Of a DNA stretch of 64,000 nucleotides, positions 1 through 8,296 are shown piece after piece. The stretch is taken from NCBI GenBank assembly GCA_963764525.1, contig CAVXTC010000018.1, positions 106,191 to 170,190 of the forward strand, written 5' to 3'. Below the pieces are notes generated by a model, which saw nothing but the letters and a program-made list of their open reading frames with translations, ran no database searches and was not told where the DNA came from. Each line of letters begins with the position of its first letter. Within the stretch, counting starts at the first letter, position 1. This DNA comes from DATDIC01 sp963764525. Its GTDB lineage: Bacteria > Pseudomonadota > Alphaproteobacteria > Acetobacterales > Acetobacteraceae. A program made the translations under genes and the position numbers.

Positions 1-74
1 ATGCGCGCATCGTCCGGCCAGGTGAAACGCGGCGCCTCGGGCAACCGGCGGAACGGATAATGTGCATGGTCCAT
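1..74 (-). CDS. Polysaccharide deacetylase family protein, N-terminal fragment (runs off window)
   Basis: A reverse-strand ATG at 74 opens a frame that runs off the window edge after 24 codons. It begins MDHAHYPF and continues with PRFTWPDDAR. This matches the opening of the next upstream protein (91-999), which has PRLRWPDGARVALW at the same place, so it is read as a second copy of the same family. It starts 16 bp after the stop of that gene, so the two are probably co-transcribed. Only the N-terminus is visible, so the active site cannot be checked. Confidence 0.6.
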   Translation of the reverse strand, partial: MDHAHYPFRRLPEAPRFTWPDDAR

Positions 75-90
75 GCCGGGGGCGCGTTGT

Positions 91-999
91 TCAGCCATTG
101 GCGGCCTCGCGCGCATTCAGGTGCGCCTCGATCGCCGGCAGGTGCTGGGCGGTGAACCAGTCGGTGATGGCGCCGGCGGTGGTGAGCCACACGCCGGGAT
201 GCGACAGGATGTATTCCATCGCGGCACGGAACGCGCGCAGGCGATGCGGCTGGCCGACCCAATAAGGATGCAGGGCGATGCACATCACGCGTCCCTGTTC
301 GGCGCCTTCCGCGTACACCGTGTCGAAGTAATCCCGTATCTGGCGGGCGAATTCCGCGGCTTCTTCACCGCGGCGATGCAGGATCACGTCGTTCAGCTCG
401 ACCGAATACGGCATCGAGATCAGCCGGCCCGTTGTTGTGCGCAGCGGGAAGGGCTGGTCGTCGTGATACAGGTCGGCGATGTAGTCGTAGCCGCACTCGG
501 CGGCGAGTTCAAACGTGTTCAGCGTGTTGGTGATCGCCGGACTGAACCAGCCTCGGAGGCGGCGGTTGGTCAGGCGCTGGTGGATCTCGATGCTTTCCTG
601 CATCGCCGCGCGTTCTTCATCCGGAGAGACGTTCCAATGGTAACGGGTGTTGTAGATGCCGTGCGACATGTATTCCCAGCCGCGCGCCTCCATCGCTTCC
701 AGGATGGCGGGGTAGTGCTGGATGACCGCCATGTTCAGGCTGACAGTGCAGCGGATGTTCAGCGCATCGGTTACGCCGAACAGCCGCCACAGGCCGACCC
801 GGTTGCCGTAGTCACGCTGCGCGTAGCCGAGCACGTCCGGGTGCGGCGAGCGCGGCCAGGGGTCGCGGACGCGGATGCTTCCCGGCAGGTACTCGTAGTG
901 CTCGATGTTCGGCACCACCCAGAGCGCGACGCGGGCGCCGTCCGGCCAGCGCAGCCGCGGTCGGTGCAGGATTGGCGAATAGGCCACCGGATCGTTCAA
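91..999 (-). CDS. Polysaccharide deacetylase family protein (carbohydrate esterase 4 / NodB-like fold)
   Basis: Intact 302-residue protein. It has the opening typical of the allantoinase/chitin-deacetylase-like branch of the NodB family (RLRWPDGARVALWVVPNIEH), a mid-protein SHGIYNTRYHWN segment, RGWFSPAITNT, and a late ALHPYWVGQPHR block where this branch places a metal or active-site histidine. Family members are metal-dependent amidohydrolases that remove N-acyl or similar amide groups. The real substrate of this branch is often not a polysaccharide. No signal peptide is visible, so it is probably cytoplasmic. A paralogue starts 16 bp downstream. The nearby oxygenase, EthD and peptide-transport genes suggest small-molecule catabolism, which is an inference. 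Confidence 0.8.
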   Translation of the reverse strand: MNDPVAYSPILHRPRLRWPDGARVALWVVPNIEHYEYLPGSIRVRDPWPRSPHPDVLGYAQRDYGNRVGLWRLFGVTDALNIRCTVSLNMAVIQHYPAILEAMEARGWEYMSHGIYNTRYHWNVSPDEERAAMQESIEIHQRLTNRRLRGWFSPAITNTLNTFELAAECGYDYIADLYHDDQPFPLRTTTGRLISMPYSVELNDVILHRRGEEAAEFARQIRDYFDTVYAEGAEQGRVMCIALHPYWVGQPHRLRAFRAAMEYILSHPGVWLTTAGAITDWFTAQHLPAIEAHLNAREAANG

Positions 1000-1153
1000 T
1001 GTATGTGTCCCTTGGGTTTATGCCGTGTCCCTGACGGTGAGTTTCGCACGCAAGCGTGATGCTTTGCCACGCCAACGCATCGGATTGCGCCACAGTTTAA
1101 TCGCCATCGTGCGCGCTTGTTGCTGCGTGACCAACCCGAAGGATGTGACCGCC

Positions 1154-1450
1154 ATGAATCAAACCATGCGCATTGCTGTTGCGCTCGGCAGCCTGGCGCT
1201 GCTGGCTGGCTGCGGCAACCGCCAACCCGACCGCGCGGTGGGAGGCGCCGGTGTCGGCGCCGGCACCGGCGCCCTGGTGGGCGCGGTGGCAGGCCCGCCG
1301 GGTGCGCTTGTGGGTGCGGCAGTAGGCGCCGGCGTCGGTGCGGCCGGCGGCGCGGTAACGTCGCCCAGCCAAGTCAATCTCGGCAAGCCGGTGTACGACC
1401 AGCCGATGCACGTCGGCAGCGCGCACTACACGCCGCCGGCGGCGCAGTAA
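1154..1450 (+). CDS. Glycine-zipper outer-membrane lipoprotein
   Basis: 98 residues from the ATG at 1154, preceded by a GAAGGA ribosome-binding site about 10 bases upstream. The frame is open further upstream, but that part is not protein-like. A lipoprotein signal peptide ends in LLAGC (lipobox), so Cys19 would be lipidated. The mature protein is a glycine-zipper segment (repeats of GxGxG such as AVGGAGVGAGTGALVG) like the 17 kDa surface antigen and YMGG/OmpA-associated families, followed by a short Pro/Tyr-containing tail. Such small lipoproteins sit in the outer membrane and support envelope integrity; no specific role can be assigned. It converges on the CBS gene, 14 bp away. Confidence 0.8.
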   Translation: MNQTMRIAVALGSLALLAGCGNRQPDRAVGGAGVGAGTGALVGAVAGPPGALVGAAVGAGVGAAGGAVTSPSQVNLGKPVYDQPMHVGSAHYTPPAAQ

Positions 1451-1464
1451 ACGCGGCAGCGGGG

Positions 1465-1902
1465 TCAGGCAGAGCCGGAGACGTAGGTCTTCAGGCTCTC
1501 GACCTCGTACTCCTGCTCCATGATGCGGGCTTTCACCACGTCGCCGATGCTGATCACGCCGATCAACTGTTCGCGATCCAGCACGGGCATGTGACGGAAG
1601 CGGCCGAGCGTCATTTCGCGCATCGCCTCGGCGACGGTGGTGCCCGGCGTGGCGGTTTTCAGTGCCCGTGTCATCAACTGCCCGGCGGTCATGTCCAGCG
1701 TGCGGGCACCGTTGGCGGCGAGGCTGCGCACGATGTCCCGCTCACTGACGATGCCGAGAAGCTGCGCGGCGCTGTCTTCCACCAGCACCGCGCCGATCCG
1801 CTTGTCCGACAGAAGCTGCGCTACGTCCCCGATCCGGGCGGTCGGCGCGACGGTGACCACCTGATTCCCCTTGTGTTTCAGGATTGCCGAGACGGTCGTC
1901 AT
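1465..1902 (-). CDS. CBS-domain protein (two CBS motifs)
   Basis: 145 residues starting at the ATG at 1902, with a GGAGGAACAGG ribosome-binding site. It is a stand-alone Bateman module. CBS 1 covers about residues 8-65 (IGDVAQLLSDKRIGAVLVED, then LGIVSERDIVRSL) and CBS 2 about residues 75-130 (TVAEAMREMTLGRFRHMPVL, then LIGVISIGDVVKAR). Such proteins bind adenine nucleotides and act as energy or redox sensors, usually by docking to partner enzymes. No partner is evident next door. The gene is intact and lies downstream of the 2-oxoglutarate oxygenase gene on the same strand, with about 90 bp between them. Confidence 0.85.
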   Translation of the reverse strand: MTTVSAILKHKGNQVVTVAPTARIGDVAQLLSDKRIGAVLVEDSAAQLLGIVSERDIVRSLAANGARTLDMTAGQLMTRALKTATPGTTVAEAMREMTLGRFRHMPVLDREQLIGVISIGDVVKARIMEQEYEVESLKTYVSGSA

Positions 1903-1994
1903 GGTCCTGTTCCTCCGGCTGTATTGAAGCCGGCAGCATGCGCCATGATTGCGACGCAGCGCAAAAAACAACCGTGCGGTGCAGCAATCGGTGT

Positions 1995-3038
1995 TCATGC
2001 CTCCGCGTGCGCCGCAGCATCGGACCGGTGGCCTTGTTGATGAAAGTAGTTCGCCCGATAAAATTCCAGCACCAGGTCGCGATAAACCGCGCGCGGCGAG
2101 CGCGGCGGATCGTCGGCGCTGACGCAGGACGGCAGCGGCTCGATCACCGCGTCGGGGTTCGGGCTGTGGAAATAGGCGATCGAGTAGCGGTCGGTGCCTG
2201 ATTCGTTCAGCACGCCGTGCGGCGTGGACAGGAAGCGCTCGTTCGACCAGCGGCGCATGATGTTGCCGAGGTTGATCAGAAGGGTTCCGGGAATCACCGG
2301 CGGCGGAAACCACTCGCCGGACGGCAGGCGGACGGCGAGGCCGGGCACGTCGGTGCGCGCCAGCGCGGTCATGAAGCTGTTGTCGGTGTGCGGCGCCTGG
2401 CCGAACAGATTGTCCTCAGTGGGGTCCTGCGGCGGATAGTGCAGGAAGCGCAAATTGGCATGCGCTTCGTTCGCGAAGAACGGCGCGAAATGATCCGCCG
2501 GCATCCCGAGCGCCACCGCGAAACCCGGCAGCATGCGGTCGCACAGGGCATGCAGCGCGTGGAAATACGCCATCATGTCGGCGCACAACTCCGGCACGCC
2601 GTCGGGCCACTGGTTGCGGCCGCGCAAAGGCTTGCCGGCGAGCACGTCCGGGTGGTCGGCGGCGCGGTCGTGGCTGATGAAGAAACTTTCGTTCCGGTTG
2701 GGCCGGGTTGCCTTGTGCACCGTGGAAGCGCCCTGCACCGAGGCGTCCATCGGCAAATAGCCGATATTGTTCGCGTTCAGCCGCAGCTTCAGCTTGGTCT
2801 CCAGCGGCAGAGCGTGGAAGCGGCGCGATGCGGCGAAGGCGCGATCGGTCACCGGCTGCGGCACGCCGTGGTTCAGCGCGTAGAAGAAGCCGATTTCCTC
2901 GCAGGCGCGCTTCACCTGTGCTGCAAGCGGCGCAAGCGTGTTCGGAGTACCGGCGAAATACGGGCCATAGTCGATCACCGGAATGCTGCCGGCGGTCGCG
3001 GTCAGGTCGCGCACCGCGTGCTGCTTGAACAAATGCAT
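1995..3038 (-). CDS. 2-oxoglutarate/Fe(II)-dependent oxygenase, isopenicillin N synthase-like
   Basis: 347 residues from the ATG at 3038, with a GGAGGGATCG ribosome-binding site. The N-terminus (IPVIDYGPY, then EEIGFFYALNHGVP) is the DIOX_N domain of the isopenicillin N synthase superfamily. The C-terminal jelly-roll carries the HxD pair (APHTDNSF), the distal His (STPHGV) and the RxS 2-oxoglutarate-binding motif (DRYSIAYF), so the catalytic set is complete. It is a cytosolic non-haem iron oxygenase; the substrate is unknown. It lies 61 bp after the EthD-like gene on the same strand, and the two probably form one transcript. Confidence 0.85.
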   Translation of the reverse strand: MHLFKQHAVRDLTATAGSIPVIDYGPYFAGTPNTLAPLAAQVKRACEEIGFFYALNHGVPQPVTDRAFAASRRFHALPLETKLKLRLNANNIGYLPMDASVQGASTVHKATRPNRNESFFISHDRAADHPDVLAGKPLRGRNQWPDGVPELCADMMAYFHALHALCDRMLPGFAVALGMPADHFAPFFANEAHANLRFLHYPPQDPTEDNLFGQAPHTDNSFMTALARTDVPGLAVRLPSGEWFPPPVIPGTLLINLGNIMRRWSNERFLSTPHGVLNESGTDRYSIAYFHSPNPDAVIEPLPSCVSADDPPRSPRAVYRDLVLEFYRANYFHQQGHRSDAAAHAEA

Positions 3039-3099
3039 CGATCCCTCCGTCCGGCCGGTCCGGTGGCACGATTGCACCACGCCGCGGCGACGGCGGCAA

Positions 3100-3438
3100 T
3101 CAACGGCTGCCGATAATCTCCTTCTCGTCGATGATGAAGGTCTTGATGCGGCCAATGAACAACGCCCCATCCGCATAAAGACGCTGCGCCTCCGGCGTGG
3201 CAGCCGAGCGGCGCAGCGCGTCTTCATCGTCGTACCACAGCTCGGCGATACCATCGATCTCGGCGGCGGTGTCCGGAATGTCCGCGCGTGTCCGCGTGCC
3301 AACGATGTGCGACTGCACGTAGCGGCGGATGCCCGGCACACCCAGCGCCAACGGCCCGTGTACGTCCAGCCAATGGCGGACGAATTGTTCGTGCGTGAGC
3401 CCGTCCTTCCGGGTCAGCAGCGACAGCACCTTGATCAT
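3100..3438 (-). CDS. EthD family protein (dimeric alpha-beta barrel)
   Basis: 112 residues, ATG at 3438, CAGGAG ribosome-binding site. The opening MIKVLSLLTRKDGLTHEQFV, the W-x-x-x-HGPLA motif and the C-terminal ALFIGRIKTFIIDE are hallmarks of EthD-like small ferredoxin-fold proteins. These accompany degradative oxygenases and sometimes act as decarboxylases or cyclases on small polyketide-like or aromatic compounds. It is the first gene of a leftward pair with the 2-oxoglutarate oxygenase. The specific reaction is not determinable from sequence. Confidence 0.8.
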   Translation of the reverse strand: MIKVLSLLTRKDGLTHEQFVRHWLDVHGPLALGVPGIRRYVQSHIVGTRTRADIPDTAAEIDGIAELWYDDEDALRRSAATPEAQRLYADGALFIGRIKTFIIDEKEIIGSR

Positions 3439-3535
3439 CAGGCGGCTCCTGGATGCGGAGCGGCAGTCTGGTCCTGCCGGCGCGCCGGCTCAAGTCACTG
3501 GCTTTTTCGGCGGCAGCCGCTACTGATCCCGCCGC

Positions 3536-4657
3536 ATGACCGAGCCGATCCGCTTCCATATCCAAACCGACCTGCCGGCGACCGACCTCGGGTTGCTGTG
3601 GCGCGACCTGGAAAGCCGTGCCGACCTCACGTTCTTTCTGAGCTGGGAGTGGATGGGCGCCTGGATCGCCGAGCTCGGCCAGTGCCCCCCGGTGCTGATT
3701 GGCGAAGCCGGCGGCGCACTGGTGCTGCTCGGGCTGGTGGTGCCGCGGCGGCGGCGCGAGGCCGGGGTGATCCGCGTCGATGGGCTGACGCTGCACGCCA
3801 CCGGCGACCGCACCAAGGACTGTATCGCTATCGAATACAATGGCTTTCTGGTCGATCGCGCCTGGGCCGCTCACGCCGCGCGCGAAGCGGTTTCCTGGCT
3901 GCTGCGCCGCGCGCTGGTCGGCGGGCGGCGGCGCGATGAGCTGCACATCGTCGGCATGCTGGAACAACACGCCGAGGCGATCACGCCGCCGGGGTTCTTG
4001 GTGCAGGTGCCGTACCGCAAACCGTCCTGGCGCGTCGATCTGGAGGCGATCCGCGCCGCCGGCACATCGTATCTGGATTCGTTGAGCGCCAACACGCGCC
4101 AGCAGATCCGGCGGTCCATGCGGCTCTACGACTCGGATGGCGGGTTGACGGCGGAGCGCGCGACTGATGTGCCGACCGCGCTGGACTGGCTGGACGGGCT
4201 GAAGGAGCTGCACCAGCGGCAATGGCAGGCGCGCGGCAAGCCGGGTGGTTTCGCATTTCCGTTCTTCGAGCGGTTCCAGCGCCGGCTGATCGGCGCCTGC
4301 ATCCCGCAAGGCAGCGTGGAGATGATGCGCGTCAGCCGCGGCGATCAGCCGATCGGTTACGTGTACAATCTGGTGCTGCGCGGTCACGTGCTGGCCTTCG
4401 TGACGGGTTTCCTGTTCGAGGATGACAAACGCCTGAAGCCCGGCCTGGTCTGCCACGCTCTGGCGATCGAGCGGCATTTGCGGGAAGGCGCGTCGGTGTA
4501 CGACTTCCTGGCGGGTGAAACTCGTTACAAAGGCAATCTTGGCACGCCCGGCCCGGAGTTCGTGTATCTGCTGCTGCAGCGGCCGACCGCGATGACCCGC
4601 GCCGAGCGCGTGCTGCGGCGCGGCTGGGAGCGGGTGCGGCGGCTGCGGGGCGGGTGA
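3536..4657 (+). CDS. BioF2/CelD-like GNAT acyltransferase
   Basis: 373 residues, intact, ATG at 3536. It has the two-lobed arrangement of the BioF2-like (CelD/FemAB-related) acetyltransferase family: an N-terminal lobe with FFLSWEWMGAWIAELG, a central basic stretch SANTRQQIRRSMR, and a C-terminal lobe with VYDFLAGETRYKGNLG. The last motif is characteristic of proteins linked to cellulose or exopolysaccharide biosynthesis. The likely role is transfer of an acyl group to a cell-surface polymer or its precursor. No polysaccharide genes adjoin it. It ends about 117 bp before the peptide transporter and diverges from the EthD gene. Confidence 0.8.
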   Translation: MTEPIRFHIQTDLPATDLGLLWRDLESRADLTFFLSWEWMGAWIAELGQCPPVLIGEAGGALVLLGLVVPRRRREAGVIRVDGLTLHATGDRTKDCIAIEYNGFLVDRAWAAHAAREAVSWLLRRALVGGRRRDELHIVGMLEQHAEAITPPGFLVQVPYRKPSWRVDLEAIRAAGTSYLDSLSANTRQQIRRSMRLYDSDGGLTAERATDVPTALDWLDGLKELHQRQWQARGKPGGFAFPFFERFQRRLIGACIPQGSVEMMRVSRGDQPIGYVYNLVLRGHVLAFVTGFLFEDDKRLKPGLVCHALAIERHLREGASVYDFLAGETRYKGNLGTPGPEFVYLLLQRPTAMTRAERVLRRGWERVRRLRGG

Positions 4658-4774
4658 GGCGCAGCCGGAAACACTTACCGAACCGGAGTCGCCAGATTGC
4701 ACGTGGCACTACGCTGCGGCCCGGGAGAGCGGACGGGCGCCAGGCGCCGCCGCGCAAACAAGAAGGGGCACGAC

Positions 4775-6455
4775 ATGCGCACTCGACTTTGGACGCCGCC
4801 GGTCGCCGGCCGGGGCATCTCACGCCGTGATGCGCTGGCGTTGGGGCTTGGTGCCGGCGCCGCGCTGTGGGCCGGCCCCATCGGCGGCGCAAAAACGGCC
4901 ACCGCCGCCGTCCAAGCCGACCGGCCAGGTGATCGTCGGGCTGTCGCAGGAGCCCACGGTCTTCAATCCGCTGATGCCGCATATCGAGGTCGATCAGGGC
5001 GTCCACTGGAACCTGTTCAGTCCGCTCTGGGGCGTCGATGACAAGGGCGAGTTCACCCCGCAGCTCGCCGCCGAAGTGCCCACGCGTGGAGAATGGCGGC
5101 ATCTCCGAGGACGGGCTGGCCTGGCGCATCAAGCTGCGCCCCGACGTGAAATGGCACGATGGCGAGCCGTTCACCGCCGACGACGTGAAGTTCACGCTCG
5201 ACCTGATCAACAACACGAATTTCCGCGCCTCCAGCCGCAACGGGCACGAGCTGGTCGGCGATATCACGGTGGTCAGCCCGACCGAGATCACCTGGCGGAT
5301 GCAGAAGGCCTACGCGCCCTATCCGTCGATCCTGTCCTGGACCTTCATCGTGCCGCAGCACATCCTTGGCAAGGCGGCGGACCCGAACACCGCGCCGTTC
5401 AACAACAGCCCGGTCGGCACCGGCCCGTTCCGCTGGAGCGAGCGGATGCCGGGCGATCACATCACGCTGGTTGCCAACGAGCATTTCTTCGGCACCGGCC
5501 CGTATCTGGAACGCCTGGTGTTCCGCTACATCCCCGACCTGACGGTGCTGTTCACGCAGTTCCAGACCGGCGCGATCGACTACACCGGCATCCAGGGCAT
5601 CACCGCCGATCACTACAACGAGGCGATGAAGATTCCCGGCCGCAAGGTCATCGCCGGGGCCGTCGGCGCTTCGTCGGAAAGCATCACGATGAACCTGGGC
5701 CGCCCGGTGTTCCAGGACCCGGCGGTGCGGCAGGCGCTGTATTACGGCATGGACAAGGAGTCGATCATCAAGGCGATCTATTACGGCCTGCCGAAGCGAG
5801 ACCGAGACCTACCTGCCGCGCCAATCCTGGGCGTTCAACCCCGACCTGCCGAAGCATGTGTATGATCCGGCCAAGGCGAAGCAGATCCTCGACGCCGCCG
5901 GCTGGAAGCCGGGATCCGACGGCATCCGCGCAAAAGAACGGCGTGCGGCTGGCGTTCACCAACTCCACCACCGCCGGCAATCATGTGCGCGAGCAGGCGC
6001 AGGAACTGCTGCAGCAGGACTGGCGCGACATCGGCGTGGATATGCAGATCAAGGACATGCCGGCGGCGGTGATCTGGGGCGACTACTACAATCTGTCGCA
6101 ATACGATTCGGTGATGGTCGGGCAGGACGAAATGACCGGCCCCGATCCGGACGTCACCACCTACTACAGCAGCACGGCGATCCCGGTGAAGGGCGGGGCC
6201 GGGCAGAACACGATGCAGTACGTCAACCCGAAGGTGGACGAGCTGCTGGCGCAGGGCGCGACGACGCTGGAACACAACAAGCGCGCGGCGATCTATCGCG
6301 AGATGGCAGCGATCATCCGCAACGATCTGCCGATGCTGCCGATCTTCCAGTACGCCCGCATCGAGGGCATGAAGGACAAGCTGATCGGCTACGCACCCAG
6401 CGTCTATGTGTCGTCCAACTGCTGGAACATCGGCCAGTGGTACTGGGCCACCTGA
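4775..6455 (+). CDS. Dipeptide/oligopeptide ABC transporter substrate-binding protein, frameshifted as sequenced
   Basis: Reconstructed product of about 558 residues in the DppA/OppA family (SBP_bac_5). The N-terminus has a Tat-like signal (ISRRDALALGLGAGAALWAG). Family signatures follow: GLSQEPTVFNPLMP, LAWRIKLRPDVKWHDGEPF, FTADDVKFTLDLINN, GTGPFRWSERMPGD and NMLRP-like NMNLGRPVFQDPAVRQALYYG. As sequenced the frame breaks four times, near 4910, 5085, 5797 and 5934. Each break is one extra base, and the conserved protein resumes at once in the next frame, which suggests sequencing error rather than decay. It heads a five-gene importer operon and binds the substrate in the periplasm. The start has an AGAAGGGG ribosome-binding site. 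Confidence 0.85.
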
Positions 6456-6471
6456 ACGTCGGCTTGCCACG

Positions 6472-7422
6472 GTGAGCGCCTACCTGCTCCGCCGCCTCGG
6501 CCAGAGCCTGGTGCTGCTGGTGATCGTCTCGGTCATCGGCTTCGCCGTGCTGCATCTGGCGCCCGGCGGGCCGCTGGCGCAGTTCACGCTGACCCCCGGC
6601 ATGACGCAGGCCGACCTGGCGCGCATCGCCCACCAGATGGGTCTGGATCGCCCGCTGCCGCTGCAATACTGGGAGTGGCTGCGTCGCATGCTGGCCGGCG
6701 ACTGGGGGCGTTCGTATCGGGACAACCAGCCGGTGCTGACGGTCATCGGCGGGCATGTGCCGGCCACGCTGGAGCTGATGCTGAGCTCGACCCTGATCGC
6801 CGTGCTGCTCGGCACCTGGGTGGGCGTGCTGGGGGCGCTGCGCCGGTATTCGTTGTTCGACTATCTGGCGACGATCGGCGCGATGGTGGCGCTGTCGATC
6901 CCCACCTTCTGGTTCGGTCTTGTGGTGATCTATGTTTTTTCGGTGAAGCTCGCGTGGCTGCCGGCGGGCGGGATGTACACCATCGGCGACGGATCGTTCG
7001 CCGACTATCTGCACCACCTGATCGCGCCGGCGCTGGTGCTTGCGCTGGTAACGGTGGCGATCTGGAGCCGCTACATGCGGTCGTCCATGCTGGAGGTGAT
7101 CGGCCAGGATTATGTGCGCACGGCGGTCGCCAAGGGCCTGCCGCGGCGGGTGGTGATCATCCGCCACGCGCTGCGCAACGCGCTGCTGCCGATGATCACG
7201 CTGGCCGGGCTGCAGCTCCCGACGCTGCTGGGCGGCGCGCTGGTGACCGAGACGATCTTCACCTGGCCTGGCATGGGGCGGCTGTATCTCAATTCCATCG
7301 GCTATCGCGACTACCCGGTGATCATGGGCATGCTGATGTTCACCGCGCTGCTGGTGCTGCTGGGCAATCTTGCCGCCGACCTGCTGTATGCCGTCTATGA
7401 CCCCCGCATCCGCCTCGACTGA
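6472..7422 (+). CDS. Dipeptide ABC transporter permease (DppB type)
   Basis: 316 residues from a GTG at 6472, 16 bp after the binding-protein gene. It begins SAYLLRRLGQSLVLL, the standard first transmembrane helix of DppB/OppB permeases. The periplasmic region is followed by helices around residues 95-180, and the inner-membrane coupling (EAA) loop reads QDYVRTAVAKGLPRRVVIIRH. Six transmembrane segments are expected. It forms the translocation channel with the next permease. It overlaps dppC by 26 bp, so the two are probably translationally coupled. The frame is intact. Confidence 0.9.
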   Translation: MSAYLLRRLGQSLVLLVIVSVIGFAVLHLAPGGPLAQFTLTPGMTQADLARIAHQMGLDRPLPLQYWEWLRRMLAGDWGRSYRDNQPVLTVIGGHVPATLELMLSSTLIAVLLGTWVGVLGALRRYSLFDYLATIGAMVALSIPTFWFGLVVIYVFSVKLAWLPAGGMYTIGDGSFADYLHHLIAPALVLALVTVAIWSRYMRSSMLEVIGQDYVRTAVAKGLPRRVVIIRHALRNALLPMITLAGLQLPTLLGGALVTETIFTWPGMGRLYLNSIGYRDYPVIMGMLMFTALLVLLGNLAADLLYAVYDPRIRLD

Positions 7423-8296
7423 AACGGTCCTGCCGGTCGGCGCGGCGCCGCGCCGGCGCGCCGGGCGAGGGGTGCGCCGGTTCGTGCGCCACCGGCTGGC
7501 GCTGGTCGGGATGGCGACGATCATCCTGCTTGCGCTGCTGCTCGGCGTGGGTCCGTATTTCGATCCGTTCAACGAACTGCACATCGACATTCTGCACCGC
7601 TTTGCGCCGCCGTTCACCGGCGCGCACGTGCTCGGCACCGACCAGCTCGGGCGCGACATGCTGGCGCGGCTGGAGATGGCGGGGCGGGTCTCGCTGACGG
7701 TCGGCTGCGCGGCGATGATCCTGAGCACGCTGACCGGCACCGTGGTCGGCCTGTTCGCCGGATATTATGGCGGGGTGATCGGCGCGGTGCTGATGCGCTT
7801 CGTCGATGCGATGCTGTGTTTCCCGACGATCTTCCTGCTGCTGGCGCTGGCCGCTTTCGTGCAGCCAAGTCTGCTGTCGATCACCGTGATCATCGCCGCG
7901 ACCGGCTGGATGGAGGTGGCGCGGCTGGTCGAGGCGCAGATCCGCGCGCTGCGCAGCCGCGACTTCGCGGTGGCCGCCCTGGCGCTCGGCGCGCCGGACC
8001 GCAACATCATGTTCCGCGAGCTGATCCCCAATTCCGTCGCCCCGATCGTGGTCGCCGCGACGCTGAACGTGGCGCGCGCGATCCTGCTGGAATCCTATAT
8101 CAGTTTCCTCGGTTACGGTATCCAGCCGCCGGTGCCGAGCTGGGGCAACATGCTGAACAACGCGCAGGAATACCTGACCAGCGCGCCCTGGCTGGCGATC
8201 CTGCCGGGCGTGGCGATCACGCTGGCGGTGACCGGATTCAATTTCCTGGGCGACGGGTTGCGCGACGCGCTGGATCCGCGGCTCGATGTCCGATGA
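7397..8296 (+). CDS. Dipeptide ABC transporter permease (DppC type)
   Basis: 299 residues, ATG at 7397 inside the end of dppB. A cytoplasmic N-terminus rich in arginine leads into the first helix (LALVGMATIILLALLLG). The family block GTDQLGRDMLARLEMAGRVS and the coupling loop SRDFAVAALALGAPDRNIMF are present, and it ends GDGLRDALDPRLDVR, the usual DppC/OppC tail. It pairs with the upstream permease. The stop (TGA 8294-8296) overlaps the ATG of the ATPase gene at 8293, a tight ATGA junction. Confidence 0.9.
   Translation: MTPASASTETVLPVGAAPRRRAGRGVRRFVRHRLALVGMATIILLALLLGVGPYFDPFNELHIDILHRFAPPFTGAHVLGTDQLGRDMLARLEMAGRVSLTVGCAAMILSTLTGTVVGLFAGYYGGVIGAVLMRFVDAMLCFPTIFLLLALAAFVQPSLLSITVIIAATGWMEVARLVEAQIRALRSRDFAVAALALGAPDRNIMFRELIPNSVAPIVVAATLNVARAILLESYISFLGYGIQPPVPSWGNMLNNAQEYLTSAPWLAILPGVAITLAVTGFNFLGDGLRDALDPRLDVR

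Noticed and set aside
1025..1153. Longer start for the glycine-zipper lipoprotein
   Set aside because: The extra 43 residues would bury the lipoprotein signal; the ATG at 1154 has the ribosome-binding site.
3224..4702. Long reverse-strand open frame of 492 codons
   Set aside because: It is antisense to the intact BioF2-like gene and the EthD region, with low-complexity His/Gln-rich sequence and no motif.
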